From: JAKACA01 sp963735115
Lineage (GTDB): Bacteria > Actinomycetota > Acidimicrobiia > Acidimicrobiales > Bog-793
Direction of reading: 5' to 3'
DNA: 64,000 bases
Assembly: GCA_963735115.1 (NCBI GenBank)
Contig: CAVTJR010000002.1
Span: 558,001 to 622,000, forward strand
Shown: positions 49,848-58,700 of the stretch, piece after piece
Layout: every line of letters starts with the position of its first letter
Numbering within the stretch: the first letter of the stretch is position 1
The notes under the pieces: generated by a model
Told to the model about the DNA's origin: nothing
What the model saw: only the letters and a program-made list of their open reading frames with translations
The model's database searches: none
Translations under genes and position numbers: made by a program

Positions 49848-50177
49848 TCAGGCGACGGTGCCCGGCGTGCCCGCTTCGGTGACCACCGGGCGGTTCTCCG
49901 CCGCCCAGGCCTGCATGCCGCCCACGAGGTTCACGGCGTCGAAACCCAAGCCGAGCAAGGCTTCCGTCACGACGCCGGAGCGGCCGCCGGATCGGCAGAT
50001 CACGACGATGCGGCGATCGCTCGGCAGCTCCCCGAGCCGCGCCGCCACGGCGTTCATGGGGATGAAGGAGGCCCCGGGCACGTGTCCGGCTTCCCACTCC
50101 GCCGGCTCGCGCACGTCCAACAGCAGGGCACCCGACTCCACAAGCGAAGCCGCCTCGCCCGCCGTGACCTCGACCAT
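49848..50177 (-). CDS. Single-domain rhodanese
   Basis: A 109-residue protein. LLLDVREPAEWEAGHVPGASFIPM and the active loop VVICRSGGRSG with the catalytic cysteine are clear. It transfers sulfane sulfur to thiols or cyanide. It is far from the sulfur cluster and has no CstR-type dyad upstream. Confidence 0.88.
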   Translation of the reverse strand: MVEVTAGEAASLVESGALLLDVREPAEWEAGHVPGASFIPMNAVAARLGELPSDRRIVVICRSGGRSGVVTEALLGLGFDAVNLVGGMQAWAAENRPVVTEAGTPGTVA

Positions 50178-50295
50178 GGCAGGAAACCGTAGCCCGTCGT
50201 CTTCAGCTGACGACCGGCTGCGGTCGCCCGCTCGATCGCGGCAGTGCCCCTTTTCGAAACCGGCCGCGGTCGGGCGCCTCCACTATCGTCGGGGC

Positions 50296-50592
50296 GTGGC
50301 CGAACCGAAGCCGCCCGCAGAGGGCTGGTACCGCGATCCGTACGGGGCCCACGAGGCGAGGTGGTTCTCGGAAGGGACACCGACGGCGCTCGTGCGGGAC
50401 GGCGGTGTCGAGAGTCACGACCCGGCGCCGGTGACGGTGGGCGCCAACCCCATCGAACCGGAAGAGCTCCCGGAGGACGAGACGGCAGGCGGCCTGCGGC
50501 GAGCCGACGACTCCCAGGCGCCGGTGACGCCGGGTGGAACGACACCTGCGGAGGCCGCCTGGGAGACGGCGGCCGAGTCGCCCTTGAACTGA
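50296..50592 (+). CDS. Small DUF2510-like protein
   Basis: A 98-residue protein. PPAEGWYRDPYGAHEARWFSEGTPTALVRDGG resembles the DUF2510 motif, with Gly-Trp-Tyr and the Asp-Pro step. In DUF2510 proteins this motif usually precedes membrane segments, but here the rest is acidic and has none. The GTG start at 50296 begins the conserved region; the frame upstream to 49837 is antisense to the rhodanese gene. Confidence 0.65.
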   Translation: MAEPKPPAEGWYRDPYGAHEARWFSEGTPTALVRDGGVESHDPAPVTVGANPIEPEELPEDETAGGLRRADDSQAPVTPGGTTPAEAAWETAAESPLN

Positions 50593-50695
50593 GACCGAGC
50601 ACCTGCCCGAGTGAGGCGAAGACGGCCGCCCACGCCCACAGGGACAGCTCGACGACGGCGTCCTCGTCCGACAGCCGGTACTCCCGCATCAGCAC
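50590..50695 (-). pseudogene. N-terminal remnant of a GNAT acetyltransferase gene
   Basis: A start at 50695, 12 bp after the dehydratase stop, encodes MLMREYRLSDEDAVVELS and then WAWAAVFASLGQVLG, the usual first 35 residues of a GNAT-type acetyltransferase. The family match then stops and the frame runs into antisense of the DUF2510-like gene. The rest of the domain is missing, so this is probably a truncated gene. Confidence 0.55.
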
Positions 50696-50706
50696 CCGCC
50701 GGGCGC

Positions 50707-51678
50707 CTACGGCGTCGGGGTGTGGCCCGTGAGGACCTGCACCAGCAAGCCGGCGTCGGCGTTGCCGCCGGTCTGGATGACGGCCACCCGTTTGCCGGTC
50801 GCCCAGCTGCCCTCCGCCATAAGGCCGGCGAGGGCGATGGCACCGGCCGGCTCGGCGACGTTGTGCGTGGCCGTGAACAGCACCCGCATCGCCTCGGCGA
50901 CGGCGTCGTCGCTGACGGTGAGGATGCGAGCTGCACCGGCCGAGATGACCGAGATGGCTTCGGCATCAGGCACCCGCGTGGCCACGCCGTCGACGAAGGT
51001 AGTGGCGGCATCCGTCGTCACGACCCGGCCGGCCGCCACCGAGAGGGCGGTCGCCGGCGCCTCCTCGGCCACGACGCCGATCACCTCCGTCGCCAAGCCG
51101 AGCTGGTCGCGGACGCCGATGATGCCGCTGATGCCCGAGCCCATCCCGACGGGCACGTAGACGGCGTCGAGCTCGCCAGCCGCCTCGAACAGCTCGCGGG
51201 CATAGGTGGCGACGCCGAGCACGAGATCTCGGTGGTAGGACGGGACCGTTTCGAGCCCGCGCTCGGCGCCGACGAGGCTGGCGTGCTCGCGGGCGGCTTG
51301 GAAGTCGTGCCCCTGCTCGATGAGCTCGGCCCCGAAGCCCCGCATGGAGGCGTTCTTGTCCGGGCTGTTGCCGACGGGGACGACGATCGTGACGTCGATG
51401 CCGATCGCCCGGCCGGCAAAGGCCAGGCTCTGGCCGTGGTTGCCGCGGGTGGCAGAGACGATGCCTTTGACATTCGGCCGCTCCGCCCGCAGTCGCTCGG
51501 CGTAGACGAGGCCGCCCCGCACCTTGAAGGCTCCCGTGGGCGTGTGGTTCTCATGCTTCACCCACACCTCGGCGCCACAGCGGAGCGACAGCAACGGCCA
51601 GACGTACTGCGGGGTGGGAGGCACCCATCTGCCCACGACGTCGGTTGCCCAGGCGAGCTCTTCGGGGCTGAACTGCAT
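50707..51678 (-). CDS. Threonine/serine dehydratase-like PLP enzyme
   Basis: A 323-residue fold-type II PLP enzyme. The Schiff-base lysine is in HENHTPTGAFKVRGGLVYAE, and the substrate loop SATRGNHGQSLAFAG follows. VPVGMGSGISGIIG binds the PLP phosphate, and VIQTGGNADAG closes the active site. There is no ACT domain, so it resembles the catabolic or biosynthetic forms without allosteric control. The ATG at 51678 begins MQFSPEELAWA. Confidence 0.87.
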   Translation of the reverse strand: MQFSPEELAWATDVVGRWVPPTPQYVWPLLSLRCGAEVWVKHENHTPTGAFKVRGGLVYAERLRAERPNVKGIVSATRGNHGQSLAFAGRAIGIDVTIVVPVGNSPDKNASMRGFGAELIEQGHDFQAAREHASLVGAERGLETVPSYHRDLVLGVATYARELFEAAGELDAVYVPVGMGSGISGIIGVRDQLGLATEVIGVVAEEAPATALSVAAGRVVTTDAATTFVDGVATRVPDAEAISVISAGAARILTVSDDAVAEAMRVLFTATHNVAEPAGAIALAGLMAEGSWATGKRVAVIQTGGNADAGLLVQVLTGHTPTP

Positions 51679-51783
51679 CGGACAAGCCTGCCAGATAGGA
51701 CCCTCGGCCGTTCGCATGCAACAATCGCACCGGAGCCGTAGCTAGCAAGGGTCAGCACGGTGCAAGAGGGGGAGGTGCCGACC

Positions 51784-53367
51784 ATGCAGGAGCGCTTCAC
51801 GGTCGCCGGGATGATCCGGGCGCACGCCGGCGAGCGCCCGCAGGCGGAGATGCTCGTGTGCGGGAGCGAGCGGCGATCGTGGTCCGACCAGTTCGCCCGC
51901 AGTTGCGCCACCGCGCAGGCCCTCAGCGACGAAGGCGTCGGTGAGGGCGGGCGGGTCGCCTTCCTCGACCGCAACGGCCTCGCCTACTTCGACCTCCTCT
52001 TCGGCGGGGCGCTCATCGGCGCCGTGAACGTCGCCGTCAACTGGCGTCTCGCCCCGGCAGAGATGGCGGCCGTCATCGACGACTCAGAGGCGAGCGTCCT
52101 CGTCGTCCACCGCCAGTACCTGCCCGCCCTCGCCGCCATGGACAGCGGCCTCCCGAAACTGAACCGCATCGTCGTGCTGGGCGACGAGGACGACGCTGCC
52201 GGCATCGAGCGGGCCGTCGCCTACGAGGCGTGGCTGGAGGGACGCCCGCAGGACGACCCCGGCTTTCGCGGGGGCGAGGGCGACGTCTCCATGCAGCTGT
52301 ACACCTCGGGGACGACCGGGTTGCCGAAGGGCGTCATGCTCTCGAACCGCAACATCGCCACGACGGCGGCGAGCGCCGGCGACACGTTCCACATCGACGC
52401 CTCCACCGTCAGCCTCGTCGCCATGCCGTTGTTCCATATCGGGGGCTCGGGCTGGGCGCTCTGCGGGATGTCGCAGGGCGGCCGCTCGATCGTGCTGCGC
52501 GACGTGGACAGCGCCGAGATCCTCCGCCTCATCGAGTCCGAAGGGATCACCGAGAGCTTCCTCGTGCCCGCGGTGCTCATGTTCCTCCTGCAGACGCCCG
52601 CCCTCGAGACGACTGACCTCTCCAGCCTGCGAAACATCTTCTACGGGGCGTCGCCCATCGGCGAGGAGGTCCTGGCGAGCTGCATGGAGGCCTTTCCTTG
52701 CGAGTTCACCCAGGTCTACGGACTCACCGAAACCACGGGGGCCATCACGGCCCTCCGCCCGCAGGATCACGACCCTTCCGGCCCGAGGCGCCACCTGCTG
52801 CGCTCGGCCGGGAAGCCCCACGACTTCGTCGAGCTGCGCATCGTGTCAACCGACACCGGTGGGGTCGTTCCGGCCGGCGAGGTCGGCGAGGTCGTCACAC
52901 GATCGCCGCTCAATATGCTCGGCTACTTCGCCAAGCCCGACGAGACGGCACGGACGGTCGACGCCGAGGGCTGGCTGCGCACGGGCGATGCCGGCTACCT
53001 CGACGAGGAGGGTTTCTTGTTCCTGCACGACCGCGTCAAGGACATGATCGTCTCCGGCGGCGAGAACGTCTACCCGGCCGAGGTGGAGAACGCCCTCCTC
53101 GCCCACCCGCGCATCGCCGACGCCGCCGTGATCGGTGTGCCGGACGAGACGTGGGGGGAGGCGGTCAAGGCCGTCGTCGTCCGGGCGGCGGGCGAGGACG
53201 TCACGGCCGAGGAGATCGTCGAGTTCTGCCGTGAGCGCCTCGCCGGCTACAAGTGCCCGAAGTCGGTCGACTTCGCCGACACGTTGCCCCGCAACCCCTC
53301 CGGCAAGCTCCTGAAGCGGGAGCTGCGGGCACCCTATTGGGCGGGCAAGGTGCGCAAGATCAGCTGA
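51784..53367 (+). CDS. Acyl-CoA synthetase (AMP-forming)
   Basis: A 527-residue ANL enzyme. The P-loop is LYTSGTTGLPKGVML. VYGLTETTG, the GWLRTGDAGYLDEEGFLFLHDRVKDMIVSGGENVYPAEVE segment and PRNPSGKLLKRELR (with the catalytic Lys) complete the fold. It resembles long-chain fatty-acid or aromatic-acid CoA ligases. The ATG at 51784 is preceded by GGGGGAGG; a GTG at 51760 is in frame. It is divergent from the dehydratase. Confidence 0.9.
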   Translation: MQERFTVAGMIRAHAGERPQAEMLVCGSERRSWSDQFARSCATAQALSDEGVGEGGRVAFLDRNGLAYFDLLFGGALIGAVNVAVNWRLAPAEMAAVIDDSEASVLVVHRQYLPALAAMDSGLPKLNRIVVLGDEDDAAGIERAVAYEAWLEGRPQDDPGFRGGEGDVSMQLYTSGTTGLPKGVMLSNRNIATTAASAGDTFHIDASTVSLVAMPLFHIGGSGWALCGMSQGGRSIVLRDVDSAEILRLIESEGITESFLVPAVLMFLLQTPALETTDLSSLRNIFYGASPIGEEVLASCMEAFPCEFTQVYGLTETTGAITALRPQDHDPSGPRRHLLRSAGKPHDFVELRIVSTDTGGVVPAGEVGEVVTRSPLNMLGYFAKPDETARTVDAEGWLRTGDAGYLDEEGFLFLHDRVKDMIVSGGENVYPAEVENALLAHPRIADAAVIGVPDETWGEAVKAVVVRAAGEDVTAEEIVEFCRERLAGYKCPKSVDFADTLPRNPSGKLLKRELRAPYWAGKVRKIS

Positions 53368-53445
53368 GCACACGCTGGCGGCGGCGAGCGAGCGGTTCGG
53401 GCCGCCACTCGGAGGCGTTGGCAAGGAGCACAGCCCAGCTGAGGT

Positions 53446-55236
53446 CTAGGTCACCTTCACGGAGTAGGTGACGGTGCCCTTCTGCCCGTAGCTGTCCCTC
53501 AGGGTGAGGGTGATCGTGCGCGTCACGCCCCCCTTGACAAAGTCGTGTGACGCCCTGCCGCTCGTGGTGACGGTGGCGGCGCTGCCGTCGCCCCAGTTCC
53601 AGCTGTAGCTCGTGACGACACCGCCGGGGAAGGGATCCTTGACGGACGCCGTCCACTTGCCCAACTTGGCGTGGGCGACGGACTTGGGGCCGCTGATCGT
53701 GGCGGTCGGCCCCGTCTTGGCGAAGGCACCGAGCCCGTTCGGCGTGCCGACTCCGCTCGGGCCGTCGTAACCGGGCAGGGCGTCGCAGGCTCGGTCGCCG
53801 ACGCTCGGGGCAGTCCCGCTCGCCGGGTAGTCGCAATCGAGCATGCCGTAGCCCTGGGTGTTCGGGTCGCCGCACTCGGCTGCGCCCTCGCCGTCGCAGT
53901 AGCCGTTACCGCCGCTCGTGACGTCGTAGAGCGAGGCGCTCCCGAGGTGGCCGTAGAGCGTCAGGGCGGGATAGGCGACGCCGTGTGAACCACCGTCGAG
54001 GGCGAACATGGCGGCGATGATCGGCGACGCCAGCGAGGTGCCGCCGACGGTCGCCCAGTCGGGCACGGGCTCGCAGGCGGAGCCGCAGTCGTAGGTGTCG
54101 TAGAAGTCGAACCCGGTGAAGGGGTCGGCATCGGCGGCGATGTCCGCCACGAGACGGTACGAGCCGCAGGCCGTGCTGGCCCACACGCTCAGGTGGGTCT
54201 GCCAGCCCTTGGCCGGGATGAGCGTGCTGCAGCCTCCACCGGAAGCGCCGAGGGGGATGCCGAACAACGTGCTCTCCCAGACGTCCTGCACGCCGTTGTC
54301 GTTGAAGACGGTTTCGGATTGCCGGGTGGCGTCCTGGCCGAGGTAGAGGGACGTCCCGCCAACGGCGACGACGGTGTTGAAGGAGGCGGGCTCGTCCGGC
54401 TGGTTCACCATGCCCTGGCTGCCGAGAAGGTCGAACTCGTCGTAGCCGTCATCGCCGGAGGCGGCGGTGATGACCGTCCCAGGATGGTCGTAGGCGGCCT
54501 CGTCGGTGGCGGTGGAGCCGGCTTCCGGGCTGCCATAGGAGTTGCTGATCTCCGTCGCATGTAGGGCGACGGCTTCGTCGACGGCGGCCTCGAGATCGGC
54601 GTTGGCGTCCGAGTTCGCCTCGACGAGGAGGATCTTGCACTTCTGACAGACGGAGTGCACCGTCTCGACGTCGAGCGACTCCTCCTCGGACCAGCCGCTC
54701 GTGTCGTCGGCCGGCAGGCTCGAGCCACCGGTCTGGTTCACCACGGTGAGACATCCGTTGGAGGTGCTGCAGGTGAGCAGACCGTACTGGGAGTCGAAGA
54801 CCTGCAGATCGGCGTTGATGTTCGGGTCGTCGAAGGCGTCGATGACTGCGACCGTCTGGCCGGAACCCGTCTTCGTCGAGCTGAAACGGTAGGCGGTCGC
54901 CAGGTCGCTCGGCGTGAGCCCTCCGGCCGGTCCGACCGTCTGGGCGGGGCCGCCCTTCGCCCCGCCCAGGCGGGCACCGGCAGCGACACCGAACACCCTC
55001 GCACCGGGCGTGCCCTTGCTCACGAAGGCGATGCGCATGGCAAAGCAGGCCGAGTGCCCCGGCTTCGGCGGCTTGCAGATCGACTCGGCGATGGCGTAGC
55101 GCGTGACCCGGGCGCTGGCGGGGGCGGGCGTAAGGGCGGCGGCGGCGCTCGGAACGCCAGTGAGTGCTGCCACGGCGAGCGCAGGGAGGACGAGCATGAG
55201 GACCCGTCGACGCCTACTCCGCGTCCCGTTCGTCAT
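53446..55236 (-). CDS. Secreted S53 (sedolisin) peptidase with C-terminal PKD domain
   Basis: A 596-residue exported protein with a signal peptide (RRRRVLMLVLPALAVAALTGVPSAAAA). The catalytic Glu/Asp region is WSEEESLDVETVHSVCQKCKILLVEA, the oxyanion Asp lies in the next part, and the nucleophile is in VGGTSLASPIIAAMFAL. The usual long prodomain is short or absent: the catalytic part begins after about 75 residues. The last 85 residues form a PKD domain (SYSWNWGDGS). Sedolisins are acid peptidases, which fits an acidophile. It is convergent with the acyl-CoA synthetase gene. Confidence 0.87.
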   Translation of the reverse strand: MTNGTRSRRRRVLMLVLPALAVAALTGVPSAAAALTPAPASARVTRYAIAESICKPPKPGHSACFAMRIAFVSKGTPGARVFGVAAGARLGGAKGGPAQTVGPAGGLTPSDLATAYRFSSTKTGSGQTVAVIDAFDDPNINADLQVFDSQYGLLTCSTSNGCLTVVNQTGGSSLPADDTSGWSEEESLDVETVHSVCQKCKILLVEANSDANADLEAAVDEAVALHATEISNSYGSPEAGSTATDEAAYDHPGTVITAASGDDGYDEFDLLGSQGMVNQPDEPASFNTVVAVGGTSLYLGQDATRQSETVFNDNGVQDVWESTLFGIPLGASGGGCSTLIPAKGWQTHLSVWASTACGSYRLVADIAADADPFTGFDFYDTYDCGSACEPVPDWATVGGTSLASPIIAAMFALDGGSHGVAYPALTLYGHLGSASLYDVTSGGNGYCDGEGAAECGDPNTQGYGMLDCDYPASGTAPSVGDRACDALPGYDGPSGVGTPNGLGAFAKTGPTATISGPKSVAHAKLGKWTASVKDPFPGGVVTSYSWNWGDGSAATVTTSGRASHDFVKGGVTRTITLTLRDSYGQKGTVTYSVKVT

Positions 55237-55355
55237 TCGCACCACCCGCCTCTACAAGGTTTCCGCGCCGTCAGCGTACACTCGGGCCGAACGCCGACGC
55301 GCCGGTGCTCCGGGTGCCCGCGGGCCGGCGGGGGAAGCGACCATACACTCGACCC

Positions 55356-55709
55356 GTGCCGAGCCAGCGGGAACTCGTCCTTCGCTCGATCGAGGAGTTC
55401 CTCGCCGAGGCGGCGGCCCTTCGGGAGGCCCTCCGCCGGACCGAAGCGCAGCTGCGCGCCGTCAGCCGACAGATCGTGGCGGGGGCGACGGTGTCCGATG
55501 TCCTCGTGAGAGCGCCGCAGTCGGAGCCACGTCGGGATCTCTCCGAGCGCATGGACGCCCTCGAGCAGGCCCGCCTCCGCTACCGCCGCTTCCTCGTCGC
55601 CGTCGCACAGGACGAGGGCCTCAGCTTGGGTGAGATCGCTCGCCGCTGGGGCTTCTCCCGTCAGCTCGTCTCGCGGTACGCCAAGGAGGCGGCCGAGGCG
55701 GAGACCTGA
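55356..55709 (+). CDS. Small HTH protein (117 aa)
   Basis: The protein has a helical N-terminus (LRSIEEFLAEAAALREALRRTEAQL) and a C-terminal helix-turn-helix, AQDEGLSLGEIARRWGFSRQLVSRYAKEA. It looks like a small DNA-binding protein with a coiled-coil dimer region. The family is not known to me. TACACT 10 bp before the GTG could be a -10 element of a nearly leaderless transcript. Confidence 0.65.
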   Translation: MPSQRELVLRSIEEFLAEAAALREALRRTEAQLRAVSRQIVAGATVSDVLVRAPQSEPRRDLSERMDALEQARLRYRRFLVAVAQDEGLSLGEIARRWGFSRQLVSRYAKEAAEAET

Positions 55710-55731
55710 AGCCCCGGCGGCCGCTCGCTGC

Positions 55732-58700
55732 TCAGCGCGAACGGGTCGTCCGAGCCGGCAGCAGCGCCTTGCGCCGGCGCCTGCCGATCTCGAGCAGGCA
55801 GCCGCCGGCGGCCGCCATCAAGCCGACTACCAACCAGTACAGCCAGGCGGACCAGGGCTCGCCGGTATGGGCGGGCGGCACAGGCGTCCCCTTCGGCTGC
55901 GGCGCGATCTGGACCGATGAGAGCGGGTGTCCGCTCGGGTTGGCGGTTGCCTGCGTCTCGGTGGCGGTGTTGGTGATCGTGCCGGCGGAGGAGTCGACGG
56001 TGACGACGATCCGCAGCGTTGCGGTGGCGCCATCAGCGAGCGAAGCCAGCCGCCACGTCACCGTCGGCCTGCCGTCGACGATGGCCTCGGCCACCGAGCC
56101 GCTGCTCGCCGTCGCCGAGACGTAGGCGAGGCCGGCGGGGAGGGCGTCCGTGATGACGACCTTCTTGGCGGCGCCGGGGCCTGCGTTCGTCGCCGTCACC
56201 GCATAGGTGTCGGTGGCGCCGTCGAACGGCTTCGAATCCTCCACCGTCTTCTTGATCGTGACGTTGGCGGCCGGCTGCGGCGAGCTGGACGCCGAGGAGG
56301 ACTGCCGGGTGCCCTTCGGGTTGGGCGTCGTCGCCGTCTCGGTGGCCGTGTTGACGATCCGGCCCGACTGCGCCTGCACCTTCACGACGATCTTCAGCAC
56401 GACGGTGCGGCCGTCACGAAGGGTGCCGATCTTCCAGCTGATCGTCTGGACACCGTCGAGGGTGGCTTCACTGACCGACCCGGCGGCGGACTTGGCCGAG
56501 ACGTAGGTGAGACCCGTCGGGAGCGGGTCAGTGACGACGACACCACTGGCGGCGGACGGGCCGGCGTTGTGGACCCTGACGGTGTAGGTGTCGTCGGTGC
56601 CGTCGACCGGCCTCGCATCGGAGACGGTCTTTCTGATCGAGACGTTGGCGGCCGGCGGTGGACTGATGGACACCGACGAGCTCTGGATGCCGGTGGGGTC
56701 GGCCGTCGTCTGGGTCTCGGTGGCGGTGTTGGTGATCGTGCCGGACGCGGTGTCGGAGACGAGCACGACGATGGTGGCCGTGGCGGTGGAGCCGTCGGAG
56801 AGGGTGCCGACCGTCCAGGTGACTGTTCCGTTCGTGCCGACGGCCGGGTTGCTCAAGCTGCCGGTCGCCGTCGAGGAGGACACGAAAGTCGTGCCGAACG
56901 GCAGCGGGTCGCTCACGGCGACGCCGGCGGCGGCGTCAGGACCGGCGTTGTTGAGCTTCAGGGTGTAGGTGACATCGCTGCCGTCGGCCGGCGTGGCGTC
57001 GGAGACGGTCTTCGAGATCGAGACGTTGGCGGCAGGCGTCGGCTGGATGGGGACCGACGAGGTCTGCACGCCGGTCGGGTCGGCCGTCGTCTGGGTTTCG
57101 GTGGCGGTGTTGGTGATCGTGCCCGAGTCGGCGTTCACCTCGACGGTGATCGTCGCCGTCGCCGTGGCGCCGTTGGCGAGGCTGCCCACGGTCCAGGTGA
57201 TGGTGGGGCCGCATCCGCTGATGGAGCCGACCGAGGCGGTGTCGCTTACGCAGGTGAGCCCGGCCGGGAGCGGGTCGCTCACCGAGACGCCGGCGGCGGT
57301 GTCAGGGCCGGCGTTGGAGACCTTCAAGGTGTACGTGAGGTCGGTGCCGTCGGCCGGGGTGGCGTTCGGGACGGTCTTTGAGATCGAGACGTTGGCGGCA
57401 GGCAGCGGGCTGACGGCGGCCGAGGCGGTCTGTGTGCCCGTCGGGTCGGCCGTCGTCTGGGACTCGGTGGCGGTGTTGGTGATGGTGCCCGAGTCGGCGT
57501 GCACCTCGACCGTGATGGTGGCCGTGGCGCTGGCACCGTCGGCGAGGCCGCCGACGGTCCAGGTGATGGTGGAGCCGCAGGCGCTGATGGAGCCGACCGA
57601 GGCGGTGTCGCTCACGCAGCTCAGCCCGGCCGGGAGCGGGTCACTGACGACGACTCCGGCGGCGGCGTCAGGGCCGGCGTTCGAGACCTTCAAGGTGTAG
57701 GTGACGTCGGTGCCGTCGGGCGGCGTCGGGTTGGAGACGGTCTTGGTGATCGAGACGTTGGCGGCCGGGCCGGAGTTGATCGACGCCGAGGCGCTCTGCG
57801 TGCCGCTCGGGTCGGCCGTCGTCTGGCTCTCGGTGGCGGTGTTGATGATGGCGCCCGTGTCGACATTCACCTGCACGGTGATGGTGGCCGTGACCGTGGC
57901 GCCGTCGGCGAGGCTGCCGACGGTCCAGGTGATGGTGGAGCCGCAGGCGGTGATGGAGCCGACCGCGGCGGTGTCGCTCTCGCAGGTGAGCCCGGCCGGG
58001 AGCGGGTCGCTGACGGCGACGCCGGCGGCGGCGTCAGGGCCGGCGTTGTGGAGCGTCAAGGTGTAGGTGACATCGGTGCCGTCGACCGGCGTCGGGTTGG
58101 AGACGGTCTTTGAGATCGAGACGTTGGCGGCAGGGGCGGGGTTGGTGGAGGCGGAGGCGGTCTGTGTGCCAGTCGGGTCCGCCGTCGTCTGGGTCTCGGT
58201 GGCGGTGTTGTCGATCGTGCCCGAGTCGGCGTTCACCTCGACGGTGATCGTGGCCGTGGCGCTGCCGCCGTCGGCGAGGGTGCCGACGGTCCAGGTGATG
58301 GTGGCGCCGCAGGCGCTGATGGAGCCGACCGAGGCGGTGTCGCTCACGCAGGTGACCCCAGCCGGGAGCGGGTCGCTCACAGAGACGCCGGCGGCGGCGT
58401 CAGGGCCGGGATTGCTGAGCGTCAAAGTGTAGGTGACGTCGGTGCCGTCGGCCGGCGCCGAGTTGGAGACAGTCTTGGTGATCGAGACGTTGGCGGCCGG
58501 CACAGGGTCGATGGAGACGGAGGCGCTCTGGGTGCCGCTCGGGTCGCTCGTCGTCTGGGTCTCGACGGCGGTGTTGGTGATGGTGCCCGAGTTGGCGTTC
58601 ACCTGCACGGTGATCGTGGCCGTGGCGGTGGCACCGTCGGCGAGGGCGCCGACGGTCCAGGTGAGGGTGGAGCCGCATCCGCTGATGGAACCGACCGAGG

